From the NCBI GenBank assembly GCA_965240325.2, contig OZ251231.1:496001-560000 (forward strand): a stretch of 64,000 bases of DNA. The letters are read 5' to 3'. This stretch comes from Rebecca billardiae RCC1528. Taxonomy: Eukaryota; Haptophyta. The position numbers and the translations under genes were made by a program. Position 1 is the stretch's first letter. Each line of letters begins with the position of its first letter. Positions 11,370-21,227 of the stretch are shown here, piece by piece. The notes beneath the pieces were generated by a model. That model searched no databases. It was given only the letters and a program-made list of their open reading frames with translations, and was not told the DNA's origin.

Positions 11370-14360
11370 CTATGGCTTTGTCACAGCGGCGTGCTGGACC
11401 ACGATTGTGGTGGTCGCCGCGGCGGCACGCCTGCCCTGCCACCAATACAGCGCCGCACCGGCACCCGCGAGCGCCGCCACGCCACCGACAGCCCCGACGA
11501 TGATGCCTGCCAGCATGCCTGGCCGAGCGCTCAGCGCAGAGGCGCCGCCGGCTGAGGGCGCCGCCTCGTCCGCGCCCGCGCCGCCGCCGTCGTCATCGAC
11601 GCCACCGCCGCCGCCATCGTCATCGTCGTCGTCGCCGCCGCCGCCGCCGCCGGCCGACGAGGCCGACGAGGTGCCCGATGGCGGGCTGGGGGGCGGGCTG
11701 GGAGGCGGGTTGGACGGTGGGGTGGGTGGCGACGGCGGCGGGCTCGGTGGGTCGCTCGGCGGCGGCGGGCTGGGTGGCGGCGGCGGCGCGCTCGGCGGTG
11801 ACGGCGGCGGCGGCGGCGAGGGCGGCGGGCTCGGCGGGCTCGGAGGCGGTCTTGGCAGCTCAAAGGGCTCAAACGTCAGCGTCCACAGCTCCCACCATGC
11901 GTGCGTGCCCTCCGCCTCGGTCCACGCGCCACAGCAGCGGCACGCCCACTGCGGCTGCTGCGGCGCGAACATGAACACGTCGCAGCCCGCCTCGAACGCC
12001 GCCTGCGAGCACGCGCTCAGGCTCGTCAGCCCGAGGTTGACGGTCTGCACGTCGCAGCCGCGGCCGTCGACGCGCGAGACGGCCGTCCAGGCGCCGGGTG
12101 GGAGCGGCGGGCTGGGCGGCGGCGAGGTGGGCGGCGAGGGCGGGAAGACCTCGAAGCCGATGGCGTAGAGGTCCCACCACGCGTGCTCGCCAGTGCTGCC
12201 GTCCCATGCGCTGCAGCAGCGGCAGCCCCACTGCGGCTGCGAAGGTGCAAACATCATCACCTCGCAGCCGGCGTTGCCTGCCGCCGTCGCGCACGGCTGC
12301 AGCTCGGTGAGGCCCAGATCGAGGTTCTGTATGCCGCAGGTGCCGCCGTCGCGCAGCAGGAACGCCTTCCAGTCGCCCGGCGGCGGCGCGGGCGGCGGCG
12401 GCGGGCTCGGCGGCGGCGTGGGCATGCACAGCCGACCCACCCGGACGGGCGGCGCCACGCACTCGCCCGGCGTGCACGGGGCGGGGTTGACAACCGCACA
12501 CGCCGTCTCCTCCAACAAGTACAGCCGCCCGTCCAGCCGCACCTGCAGCTCGAGCACGACGTCGAAGGCCTGGTCCGAGCCGGAGAGGCAGAGCGCCGGC
12601 GAGTCGAGCGCGGTCGCGCTCACGCGGAACCCGCCGCCCGCGAGCGCGGCGTCCGCGAGGCTCAGGTTCGCCGCGCACAGCTCTCGCGCGTGATTCGCGT
12701 CGTCGGCGCCGCTCGCGCGCGGCCCCGCGCGACACAGCAGCGGCACGGCGCTCAGCGTCGCGCCCGCCGCGTCCGTCAGCTCGACGCTCACCTCGACGTC
12801 CTTGGCGTAGTCGGCGCCGCTGCCGGAGACCGACATGGACGAGTCGTCCAGGTACGCCGCGACGCGCAGCTCGTAGCTCGCGTTCTCGGAGCAGGACTGG
12901 TTCAGCCCGACGGGCGCCTCGACCTGCAGCACCGCCGCGCCGTCGTCGTCCAACTGCGGCAGCGCGGACTCGTTCGACGGCAGCGCGCTCCCGTTGACGA
13001 AGCAGCCGTCGGCGTAGTTCTTGAGCAGCACGGGGCACACCTCCGACTCGTGCAGCGGGTGGAAGCCCAGCGCGCCCGACTCGCCGCCCGTGCCCATCAC
13101 GTTGGCCACCCACGCCTCCGGGTGCGAGTCGGACGTGACGTGATTCGCGCCCAAGTTGTGCCCGACTTCGTGGGCAAAGAGCACCCAGTTCGAGCCGCGC
13201 AGGTTGTACGAGAAGGCGGAGCGCGCGCCGGCGCAGCGCGCGGGCACGTACGCGAGCCCGACGATGCTCGAGCCGAACGGGCTGCACCCGGTGAGCAGGT
13301 GCCACAGCGCGAGCCCGCGCTCGTCGTACGCCCGCGACCACGCGTTGAGCGCGCTCAGCATCGGCCCTGCCTCGAGCGGCGCGCCAGACGCCGGGTCGAC
13401 GCACTGGTTGACGCCCGCGCCCGCGTTCACGTCGTCCGCCGGGAAGTTGGGCGGCAGGTAGGGCAGCGGGCGCGTCGGCTCGACGAAGACGATCATCTCG
13501 TGCACGCGCACCTCGAGGTTGAGCTGCTGCGCGTACAGCACGTTGGTCGTGACGAGCGCGGCCGCAAAGGCGGCGAGCGCGCGCTCGACGCCGCCGCGCA
13601 CCGCGACGTACCTGTAGTCGAGCGCCACGCCCATCGGCGCCTGGAAGAGGAAGGAGGGGCAGCTGCCGAACGGCGCGTGCTCGCCCTGCAGCGCGCGCCC
13701 CGCGTGCGCGTGGCGCGCGCGCGCCGCGGACGCGCGCGCGCCCGCGCGCCCGCGCCCCGCGGCCTCGGGCACCCCACACTCCGGCACGCGCTCGGCAGCG
13801 TCGGGCGCGGGCCGCTGCAGGTCGCGCGGCCGGTATGCGATCAGGGGGCCGGCGGCGGCCGCGTCGAGACCGTGCTCCGCGGCGCGCTCGATGAGCAGGT
13901 AGTCGTCGATCTCGCGCTCGTGCACCACCGCGCTCAGCTGCCCGCCCGGGTGGAGCACGGCAGCCGCGCTCAGCCGCCCGCGCGCGTCGACGGCCGCAAA
14001 GGCGGGCAGCGAGGGCGCGTCTGCGCGCTCGCGTCGGCCAGCGCCATCCACGACGGAGAAGTGCGCTCGATCGGCGGAGAAGATGTCGTAGCGCGTCAGG
14101 TTGAGCAGGTGGTGCTTGCCGAGCGCGGTGAATGAGAGCGACACGCGATCGTGCGCCGCCGCATCGGCGTGCGCGTGCCCATCCAGCACGCGCCGAGCGC
14201 GCGCGCCGCCACCGAGCCGGAGCTCGAGAGCGTGCACGTCGTGCCACGCGCGAAGGCCTGTGGCTGCATCGGCCGCTGCGGCCGCGGCGGGCCGCGCGGA
14301 CGCCAGGAGCACGAGGACGAGCCTGACGCGGGTGTCCATCCTTGATTCCTTGATCATCAT
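11370..14360 (-). CDS. membrane-anchored metzincin metalloprotease (ADAM/reprolysin-like)
   Basis: Single-exon frame of 996 residues from 14360. The methionine at residue 8 (14339) begins a cleaner signal peptide (MDTRVRLVLVLLASA) and is probably the true start. Residues 193-198 read PECGVP, resembling a cysteine switch that keeps the zymogen latent. The zinc motif HEVGHNLGANH (HExxHxxGxxH) lies at 397-407, with a Met-turn candidate VMG near 422. These place it among metzincins, closest in style to reprolysins. Downstream are two copies of a Cys/Trp-rich module of about 70 residues, sharing FAPxQPQWxCRCC and HAWW. A long Ser/Pro-rich stalk, an acidic run and one membrane segment (IIVGAVGGVAALAGAGAALY) follow. 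I infer a type I cell-surface protease. Substrate is unknown; some algal metzincins act on cell-wall glycoproteins. Confidence 0.85.
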   Translation of the reverse strand: MMIKESRMDTRVRLVLVLLASARPAAAAAADAATGLRAWHDVHALELRLGGGARARRVLDGHAHADAAAHDRVSLSFTALGKHHLLNLTRYDIFSADRAHFSVVDGAGRRERADAPSLPAFAAVDARGRLSAAAVLHPGGQLSAVVHEREIDDYLLIERAAEHGLDAAAAGPLIAYRPRDLQRPAPDAAERVPECGVPEAAGRGRAGARASAARARHAHAGRALQGEHAPFGSCPSFLFQAPMGVALDYRYVAVRGGVERALAAFAAALVTTNVLYAQQLNLEVRVHEMIVFVEPTRPLPYLPPNFPADDVNAGAGVNQCVDPASGAPLEAGPMLSALNAWSRAYDERGLALWHLLTGCSPFGSSIVGLAYVPARCAGARSAFSYNLRGSNWVLFAHEVGHNLGANHVTSDSHPEAWVANVMGTGGESGALGFHPLHESEVCPVLLKNYADGCFVNGSALPSNESALPQLDDDGAAVLQVEAPVGLNQSCSENASYELRVAAYLDDSSMSVSGSGADYAKDVEVSVELTDAAGATLSAVPLLCRAGPRASGADDANHARELCAANLSLADAALAGGGFRVSATALDSPALCLSGSDQAFDVVLELQVRLDGRLYLLEETACAVVNPAPCTPGECVAPPVRVGRLCMPTPPPSPPPPPAPPPGDWKAFLLRDGGTCGIQNLDLGLTELQPCATAAGNAGCEVMMFAPSQPQWGCRCCSAWDGSTGEHAWWDLYAIGFEVFPPSPPTSPPPSPPLPPGAWTAVSRVDGRGCDVQTVNLGLTSLSACSQAAFEAGCDVFMFAPQQPQWACRCCGAWTEAEGTHAWWELWTLTFEPFELPRPPPSPPSPPPSPPPPPSPPSAPPPPPSPPPPSDPPSPPPSPPTPPSNPPPSPPPSPPSGTSSASSAGGGGGGDDDDDDGGGGGVDDDGGGAGADEAAPSAGGASALSARPGMLAGIIVGAVGGVAALAGAGAALYWWQGRRAAAATTTIVVQHAAVTKP

Positions 14361-15148
14361 TCTGCTACCTGAGGGCCGGGCCTTCTGTGTGATAAGCTAC
14401 CCCAGTCATGCCGCTTGATACACACCTTCCCCAACTGACAGTGGGGCTCTACATTCCCTACTACATCCTCATCCTGTCGGCGCGCTGTCGCATCGGCGCC
14501 CAGTCGGCGAGTTCGGACGACGACGTTTTGTGGACGACGGTGGGGCGAGGACGACGGGCGCTGGCGCGCCGCGAGGCGGCCGCAGCCCTCATCCAGGCCT
14601 CGCAGGCGGACGGCTGAACGAATTTTTCCGGCGGCGCTACCATCGGCGACGGCTTCATGGGCGGTGACAGTTGGCGGGCGTCAATCTCGCCTGCCTGAGC
14701 TGTGTGCGTCTCTTATTCTTAGTAAACTGTATACTGTACACGATTTATACGACGTACGACTGTGCATACATAAAGTACGTTACTACCGTTACTGTATGTG
14801 GAATCTACTGCCGCCGGTTTTACTAGAACAAGTATTGTACAGTCGTACCGTACAGACCGTATGTACGTTCAGTACGACTACTGTAAGTACCTTTGATGGC
14901 GGTGACCATTCAATAATGACACTGATGGGCCTGATCGCAGCAGACTCGGCTGATGATGCGTGTGGCGCGCATGCCCAAGACTTCGACTCATGCAGACTGA
15001 TGCTGGCTGGTGCGGACTTTGATGTTCAGGTGCTGATATGACTGAATGTGCGACGGCAAGCTGCGCGCGGTGCAGCGCGGCTGACCGGTCGCGGTCGTTA
15101 CAGAGTGATCCGACCGCGCCAGTGCCCAGTGACACTGGGACTGGCCGG
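14361..15148. other. intergenic with a dispersed 65-bp element
   Basis: Positions about 14520-14585 (gtggggcgaggacgacggg and following) resemble 35035-35105 elsewhere in the window. They lie in a 69-residue open frame (14408-14617) with no recognised domain. Positions 14700-14900 are AT-richer than the rest and packed with short GTAC-centred palindromes. No gene is called. Confidence 0.4.
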
Positions 15149-16837
15149 TCAGCGGTGCGAGCTGAAGTGGATCACGGCCGACTCGCCCGCGAGGGCGGCC
15201 AAGCAGAACGCGGCGAGCGGCAGCGTGCCCGGCGTGCCCGTGAGCGCGACCAGCCCGACCATCATCAGAATGGGCGCGTGCACGGCTAGGTGCCCGTTCC
15301 AGAACGAGTCCTCGTCCAGCTTGGGGCCCGACAGCTGCGCGCCCGCGAGCTCGCCGACGCGCAGCGCCTTGAGGATCACGCGCGCCTTGGCGGAGTGGCC
15401 GACGTCGTCGAACGCCTTGCTCGCGTCGCGCCCCGCCAGCTCGAGCAGCACCTGCTTGCCGCCCGGGTGCTTGTCCGCGTACGTCGTCACGTCATACACG
15501 GTGCCGCCGATCGCGAGCCACGCCGACTCTGCCGTGGCGTGCTCCGCGAGCTGCGCGAGCGTGATCTTGCCCTGCGCGGCGTCGGCGTCGGCGGCGGCGC
15601 TGGCGAGCGCCGCCTCGTGCTCGCGCCGTGCGGCCTCCTCCGCCTGCACCTGCTGCACGTCGAGCGACGTCGCCTGCGCGCCGATGTACTGCGCGCGGCC
15701 CGCCTTGCGTGAGCCGAACACGGCGTCCCAGAGCCCACCCGCCGCCGAGAAGGTGAAGTTGCACCGCTTCGAGCCCTCGTGGTGGAGGTCGTGGTGGTGC
15801 GGCATCTGCGAGTAGGGCAGGAGGCGCTGCAGGTTGTGCGCCACGTTGTAGTAGCACGACACGCCCGAGTGCTTCTCCAGCGACTCCATGATGCGCACGA
15901 AGTGGATGAGGTAGTAGCCGGTGAAGTCGAGCGGGATCAGCAGCTGCGCAAACGTGTGGCCGTAGATCGCGTTCATGAAGTTGTCGAAGGCGTGCGCCTG
16001 GTACGTGTTGCGCGAGAGCGGGTGCGTGGCCTGGTGGTGCACGCCGTGGATGTGCGCCCACTTCCACGGCACCACGTGCCCCGCGCGGTGCGCCCAGTAC
16101 ATCGTGAACGAGAGGCAGTACTGGTGCGCGAGCACGAGCGCGAGCCGCGCCGCCCACGAGCGCGTCGACGCGCCCGCGGCCGGGTAGAAGCCGGGGATGA
16201 GGAGGTAGAGCGTGAGCGCGAGCAGCGCATCGAGCGTGAGCGTCGCACGATCGTGCAGCGTCTGCGCGCGCAGGTCCTTCAGCTCGCGGCCCGTCAGGTC
16301 GCACTTCTCGCGCAGCGCGTGCTCGAGCGGCGGCTGCGTGCGGTACTGCGGCTTGGTGAAGTAGACGTACTCGAGCCACGCGTTGTAGCCGCGGCTGAAG
16401 AGCGACATGGCGAGCATCCACGCGCCAATCTCGACGAGCGACTGCGAGCCCGCCGAGGGCGTGAAGTGCCCCCCCGGGTTGAGCGCGCCGAGCGCGATCA
16501 TGCCGACGCGCGAGCCAAACTCGATGGCCGTGTTCACCACGTCGCCGGAGAAGAGGAGCGAGCTGAAGTGGCGGCCCTGGAGCTCCTGCTCGTCGTGGAG
16601 CGTACGAGTGGCGATCTTGCTCTCGCTGTGCAACCACGATGTCCGGGCGAGGGAGCGCGCGTTCGGCGGTGCCCGGTCAGCACCCGTGCATGCAAGCGCG
16701 CGCGCAAGCGCGCGAGTGCAAACGCCCGAGGCAGCGGCTCACCTGCTCACCAGCGGGAGGCCGTCCTTGTTCTTGGATCGGAGGCGAACGACAGCCTGCT
16801 GCTGATCTGAGATCGTCGCGATCGTCGTCTGAGACAT
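15149..16837 (-). CDS. fatty acid hydroxylase/sterol desaturase with C-terminal cytochrome b5 (2 exons)
   Basis: Model: exon 1 16837-16743 (ATG, MSQTTIATISDQQQ), intron 16742-16626 (117 bp, donor CAG|GTGAGC, acceptor GCACAG), exon 2 16625-15149; 523 residues. Without exon 1 the frame would have to begin at a TTG. Di-iron histidine motifs of the hydroxylase/desaturase family are HRAGH (211-215), HGVHH (225-229) and HHHDLHH (about 308-314), with hydrophobic segments around them. A cytochrome b5 domain follows, with heme ligands at HPGG (H418) and VGHS (H442), then a final hydrophobic stretch. It should be an ER membrane mono-oxygenase acting on a lipid or sterol, using the fused b5 as electron donor. 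Known fatty acid 2-hydroxylases usually carry b5 at the N-terminus; here the order is reversed. Exact substrate cannot be told. Confidence 0.85.
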
Positions 16838-17317
16838 GGGCTTGGCGTGTGCGTGCGCGGGTGTGTCTCGGGTGGAGTTGCGGTCGCTCGCGGTGTGCGT
16901 GATGCGTGAAGCGCTGAGCTTTGCGGCCGTGCCGGGAGGTTTCCGACTTTCAACTTTGCCGCCCTCGGTCGGTGGCGAGGCCGAATTCGCCTCCCACCCG
17001 AGCTTGGCGCCCGGACGGTTGGTGCTTTTGCGGAAGCTGCCGAAGACCGGCGGCGTAACAGTCTGGCCGATTTAGTTTTTCCGGCTCTACCAGTATCGTT
17101 TTTGACTTTTTCCTGGCTCCAGGAGTAGGTGTGCAGGCAGTGACTCGGCAGTGTGCCAGCAGCCGATCGAGACATCAGACAACGGAGTCACATCGTCATC
17201 TATCTCCCTCAGTGTCGTAGCACCAATGCTTGGTCTTACTAGGAAAGTGCGCAGCCTAGGCGGCGCGAGCCCGCGGCGCCTGCCTTGTCGCCTCGCTCAC
17301 TCTCTAGATCGAGCTGG
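16838..17317. other. 3' UTR/intergenic downstream of selenoprotein gene
   Basis: This 480-bp gap holds the 3' UTR of the minus-strand selenoprotein gene and the upstream region of the hydroxylase gene. A SECIS element is expected here, on the minus strand. The only ATGA (in gagatagatgacgatgtg, around 17180) lacks an AA-containing apical loop at the usual distance, so no SECIS is called by eye. Confidence 0.4.
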
Positions 17318-18160
17318 TCACGCGCTCTTTCCCTCCGCCTCAAGACGGGCCGTAGCCGCTGCCAGCAGGATGTTGCTGCCGGCCCCGCGTGACGCTCCTG
17401 ACGCGAATCCGCCCTCGAGGCGGTCGGCGTCTGACGCGCCCACGATGGCGTACTGCGACGACTGGCGGCTCGCGGGTGTGCGCAGGGGGAACATGCCCGA
17501 GCAATGCGCCGCCGTGGCGACCAGCGCGCCGACGATCACGAGCGACACGACGGTGAGCATGCGCTGTCCCCCGCGGCCTTCGTGCATGAGGCCGAGTGCG
17601 AGCACGTCATCACCCGCCGCGATCGCGTCGTTGATAAAGGCCTTGAGGCCCGTGCTGCTCGAGCTGCTCAGGACGCTCACCGGCTGCGCTTCGTCCGCGC
17701 CATCCTGTCGCAGCAAGGCTGCATCTGCAGGAGGCACATCATTGTGCGCCGGCAAGCGCTCTGAGCGCGAGCGGAATGCCCCGTCCGAGTCGGCCGCGGC
17801 ATGGGCGGCGCGCTGCGCCGCGACCTCGGGCGGATGGGGGCTCGAGGCGGCGCTAGGGAAGTTCAGCCGCCTCATGAGTTTGTGCAGGTCGTCGTAGTGG
17901 TATTTGGACAGGTCGTACGTCACCTGCTCGTTGGTCACGCTGTCCGTGACGGTGAGCTCCGGGTTGTGGTGGAAAATCCACTCGATCTGAACCGCGCCGT
18001 ACTGGTCGATGCCCCCGGGCGACTTGAGGAAGCGCTTCACCTCGGGAAGCCGATTCAGCCGTCAGGCCGAGCAAGACCTGACGATTCCGCTGACGCGCGC
18101 CTCGCCGCGGGCGGCGAGCTCGCCGATCGCGGCAGCGACAAAGAAAAGGCGCGCAGCCAT
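17318..18160 (-). CDS. SelM/Sep15-family selenoprotein with C-terminal membrane segment
   Basis: Read with an in-frame TGA (18064-18062) as selenocysteine, the frame from ATG 18160 (context GCCATGGC) gives 280 residues. Residues 1-22 are a signal peptide (MAARLFFVAAAIG). The redox motif is C30-S-A-U33, a CxxU like that of selenoprotein M. It is followed directly by RLNRLPEVKRFL, as expected of the family. The thioredoxin-like domain continues to about residue 95, with conserved pattern ...PEL...LSKYHYDDLHKLMRRLNF. SelM and Sep15 act in the ER lumen on thiol-disulfide chemistry. Unlike them, this protein goes on for some 185 residues. That extension holds a Ser/Ala-rich linker, one hydrophobic segment (MLTVVSLVIVGALVATAA) and a short tail, so it is probably membrane-bound. 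A caller that treats TGA as stop would start it at 18040 and lose the active site. The gene is divergent from the GT61-like gene, 98 bp apart. Confidence 0.85.
18062..18064 (-). other. in-frame TGA selenocysteine codon
   Basis: TGA at codon 33 between TGCTCGGCC and CGGCTGAATCGG. It is flanked on both sides by sequence matching the SelM/Sep15 active-site region, which argues for recoding rather than a stop. Confidence 0.8.
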
Positions 18161-18258
18161 GGCCGACCAAGGCCGAGCCTCCCACCCGGACCGGACCGCA
18201 CACCGGACCGGTGCAACCTCCAGAAACAGCATGCACGATTACGGATTGGAGGAGGGCG
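18161..18258. promoter_or_regulatory. 98-bp bidirectional promoter region
   Basis: It separates the ATG of the selenoprotein gene (minus) from that of the GT61-like gene (plus). It contains repeated CCGGACCGG-like words around 18185-18210. Both promoters and both 5' leaders must lie in this gap or overlap the neighbouring gene. Confidence 0.5.
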
Positions 18259-19881
18259 ATGAGCGCATGCATCCAGTCCGCCGCGACGAGAAGCTCGAGC
18301 ACTGCCGCCTCGCGCCCACGGCGACGAGGCGTGCGCCTCGCGTGCTTGGGCGTGCTGCTCATCGCTGGGAGGAGACGAGCGCATGCGCTCGTACCTGAGC
18401 ACTCGGCATGCCGCAGTGGCGTCGCAGCCGAGCGGCCAGCAGCCTCGTCCAAGCGCATCGCACACTTTGTCGCGACGCGCGGTTCAGCCCACGACGAGTC
18501 CGCCGGGTCCGAGGAGCGCTTCTTCGCGGAAGAGCAGGTGGTCGTGACGACGAAGGTGTGCGTGGTGGTAGAGCCGCCTCGCTTGCAGAAGTATCACTGG
18601 TACCGACTCCTTGGGCGCAAGCCCGCCTCCGGCATGCCGCGCGATGAGCACGCGCGCGTCGACGCACATGCGTCGGCCTGTGCCGCGCGGCACGGCGCGC
18701 ACAACGCCTCCGCGCACCACGGCGCGTGGGTCGAAGCACTCCATCGGGTCGTGCCGTGCACTACCCCGCAGCGCGCGTCGCTCGTGGCTCATGACTACTG
18801 CTTCCACCTCGAGCACATGGCGCGCTTTGCGCCCGAGCCGCAGCCTGCTGCGGCGGGCAGAGCGGCGCGACCGCGCATCATCACGCAGTGGTACCCCGGG
18901 CTCACGCTGCTCATGTCGGAGTTCCACACGTCCAACTTCAACCACTTCAACCGGGACGCTGCATTCCTGCAGCACGCCCTCGGCGTGCTCAACCTCCCGG
19001 CGCAGCGCATCCTCGCCCTCGAGCAGCGGGAGGACCTGCGCTCGTGGGGCCTCGACCACATGCGCGCGCAGCTGCCCGCGGAGCTGCAGCGCCAGCTGAT
19101 CTGGGTGAATATCTCCGGAATGCTCCACCGCCCGCAGCTGTCGGCGCTCGACCTCTTTCGAATCGCAGACTCGATCCGCGCGGCGGACGCCCGCGCACAC
19201 GGTGGGGCCGATGCCCGCGCGCCCCAGCTCCGGCCGCAGGTGCACCTCTGCTTCGAGGCGCTCGCGCAAAAGTACGCCATGTACTCGGCTGACCGGCGCG
19301 CCTTCGACGACATGCGCGCGCGCTCGTACGCGTTCTGCCACGTGTCTCCGGGGCGAGAGCCGAGCTACATCCTCTTCGAGAGCCGTTCGCACGAGCCGTG
19401 GGAAGGCGGCACGCGCATCGTCAGCAACCACAGGGAGGTGCGCGCGGCCCTTGACCGCGTGGCCGAGCGCTTCAAGCTGGGCGTGCGAATCGTCACCTTT
19501 GGCGACATGGACTACTGCGGCCAGGTGCACGCGGTCGCTGGCGCGCGCGCACTCGTCGGCGTGCACGGGCAGGGTCTCACGAACGCAATCTTCCTGCGGC
19601 GCGGCGCGGCTCTCATCGAGCTCTTCTCTCGCCACTTCACACTGCGTGGCCCTGAGGCACTCACGCAGGGGCACGTGCCGCTCGCGCTCGCGGCCAACAT
19701 GCAGTACGCCGCCGGCTACGTCGAGTCCACGTGCGCCGAGTACCTCCACTGGAAGTTCCACAGAGAGTGTGCGTCTATCGTGAACACGACAGAGCTGGAG
19801 CACGTGCTGCTCCCGCAGGTGCTGCGCGCGGGCAGCGACATGTTTGGGAAGAAGAGCGCATGGCCAAAGCGCGGCTGGTGA
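18259..19881 (+). CDS. GT61-like glycosyltransferase (DUF563)
   Basis: 540 residues from the ATG at 18259 (MSACIQSAATRSSS); the frame is open a little further upstream but only with a GTG. A hydrophobic stretch (VRLACLGVLLIAG) near residue 25 suggests a type II Golgi anchor or signal. The C-terminal half has the hallmark of GT61/EOGT-type transferases: VGVHGQGLTNAIFL, then GAALIELF, preceded by VRIVTFGDMDYCGQV. The mid part has WYPGLTLLMSEFH and FNHFNRD. Family members transfer xylose, arabinose or GlcNAc to glycans or proteins in the secretory pathway; the donor here is unknown. It shares a short divergent promoter with an ER redox selenoprotein. Both belong to the secretory system, but no functional link is proven. 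Confidence 0.75.
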   Translation: MSACIQSAATRSSSTAASRPRRRGVRLACLGVLLIAGRRRAHALVPEHSACRSGVAAERPAASSKRIAHFVATRGSAHDESAGSEERFFAEEQVVVTTKVCVVVEPPRLQKYHWYRLLGRKPASGMPRDEHARVDAHASACAARHGAHNASAHHGAWVEALHRVVPCTTPQRASLVAHDYCFHLEHMARFAPEPQPAAAGRAARPRIITQWYPGLTLLMSEFHTSNFNHFNRDAAFLQHALGVLNLPAQRILALEQREDLRSWGLDHMRAQLPAELQRQLIWVNISGMLHRPQLSALDLFRIADSIRAADARAHGGADARAPQLRPQVHLCFEALAQKYAMYSADRRAFDDMRARSYAFCHVSPGREPSYILFESRSHEPWEGGTRIVSNHREVRAALDRVAERFKLGVRIVTFGDMDYCGQVHAVAGARALVGVHGQGLTNAIFLRRGAALIELFSRHFTLRGPEALTQGHVPLALAANMQYAAGYVESTCAEYLHWKFHRECASIVNTTELEHVLLPQVLRAGSDMFGKKSAWPKRGW

Positions 19882-21227
19882 ACGGCAGGCGGTGATCCAC
19901 GACCACAGTGCCATGTGCGGATGAGGATGATGAGACGATGATAGTCTGCTAGCAGAAGCGCATGACGGCGCGGCTCTTTATAATAATATATATCGTCGTC
20001 CAGATAATAGTTAAACAGACCGCCCTGCCTGACCAAGTGACGATCGATGTCGACGATGGGCGCTGAGACTGTCGTGACAAGACTTGGCGCTACGTTGGCC
20101 TTCTGATAGTGCCAACTACCGTAGTTATTGATCAATATCACGATGTATAGTCGATGACACGCGTGTAGCACAGGCTCGTCATCACGGGCGGAAAAGGCGC
20201 GTCGCGACTCCAATATGTGGCATCGCCGCATCGCGATCGATCGATCTGCTGCTGACGAACTACGATCCTCACTAAGTGTTGTCGACTACAGTAGCGCTAC
20301 GGAGTACGCGCGGTGACGGTGCTTTATTGTCTGTGACTAGTAACAGTCAGCAATCAACAGACGTACACATGATAATACAATCATCACTACTTTCAGGCAG
20401 AGTCTACGACGATGCCGAAGCCTCGGCGGCAGCCTGTAGTACTGTACTGCCGTAATAGTCGGCTGTGACGCTGGCTAATCTAACTAGTGCTGTATCTCTA
20501 TGACTGATGGACACTAATAGCTAGCAGGGCAGCAGAGCCACTGAGCCATTGAGAGACGAGAGCTAGAGAGAGCAGAGTGACTCAGAGAGAGAGAGAGACT
20601 CAGAGACTAGAGTCAGACACGTACACACACAGTGACTGACACACAGAGCCAAGGGCAATCTGAGAGATCGAGAGATCAGTCATCAGAGAGAGACAGCAGA
20701 GACGTCAGACGAGATCTCAGAGAGAGAGCCTGCTTGCTGATAACGAGGCTCATCCTTATTGGCAGACCTCAGTGGCTTAGCAAAGTAGGCCCTACTACCG
20801 TACGTAACCGCCGTATAAACTACCGTACCGACTTACCGTACCGCGGAGTATCTAGCTACCGTCGAGTGACCCGGCGCCGGTCATGAGTACGTCATGACTC
20901 TCTCCCACTGACTCTGTCACTTGAGTGTCGTCATGACCCGGGTCCGATGACGACTACACGCCCGACACGGACTAACGGTGCAGACGGTGCTAGCAGCCGC
21001 GCCGATCTGATCAGTTTACAGTTATCCGACTATACTCGGTGACGGCGTTATACGCGGTCGCGGTGACGCGCCTGATGAGGGCTGACAGGTGAGTACTGTA
21101 ACTGAGTCACGGACTGAGTGACGACTGACGACGGCTACCGCGCGTCAGGCTGTCGCGCTGTAGCTTATTTGACCGGACTCGCCGCCTGAAAGGGTGCCGG
21201 CGTCCGCGGCCACGCAGATCGTCACCG
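19882..21227. other. intergenic, simple GA-rich repeats
   Basis: Positions about 20550-20740 are rich in GAGA and CAGAGA words. The rest is of lower GC than the genes and shows many short palindromes and small tandem repeats. No gene is supported. Confidence 0.5.

Noticed and set aside
11869-14247. Long minus-strand shadow frame and the plus-strand frame opposite the metalloprotease
   Set aside because: Compositionally biased (Arg/Ala) and without domains; the metzincin frame explains the locus.
17160-17200. ATGA near 17180 (minus strand) as a SECIS core
   Set aside because: No AA in an apical loop at the expected distance, and too few bases before the next TGA for helix II.
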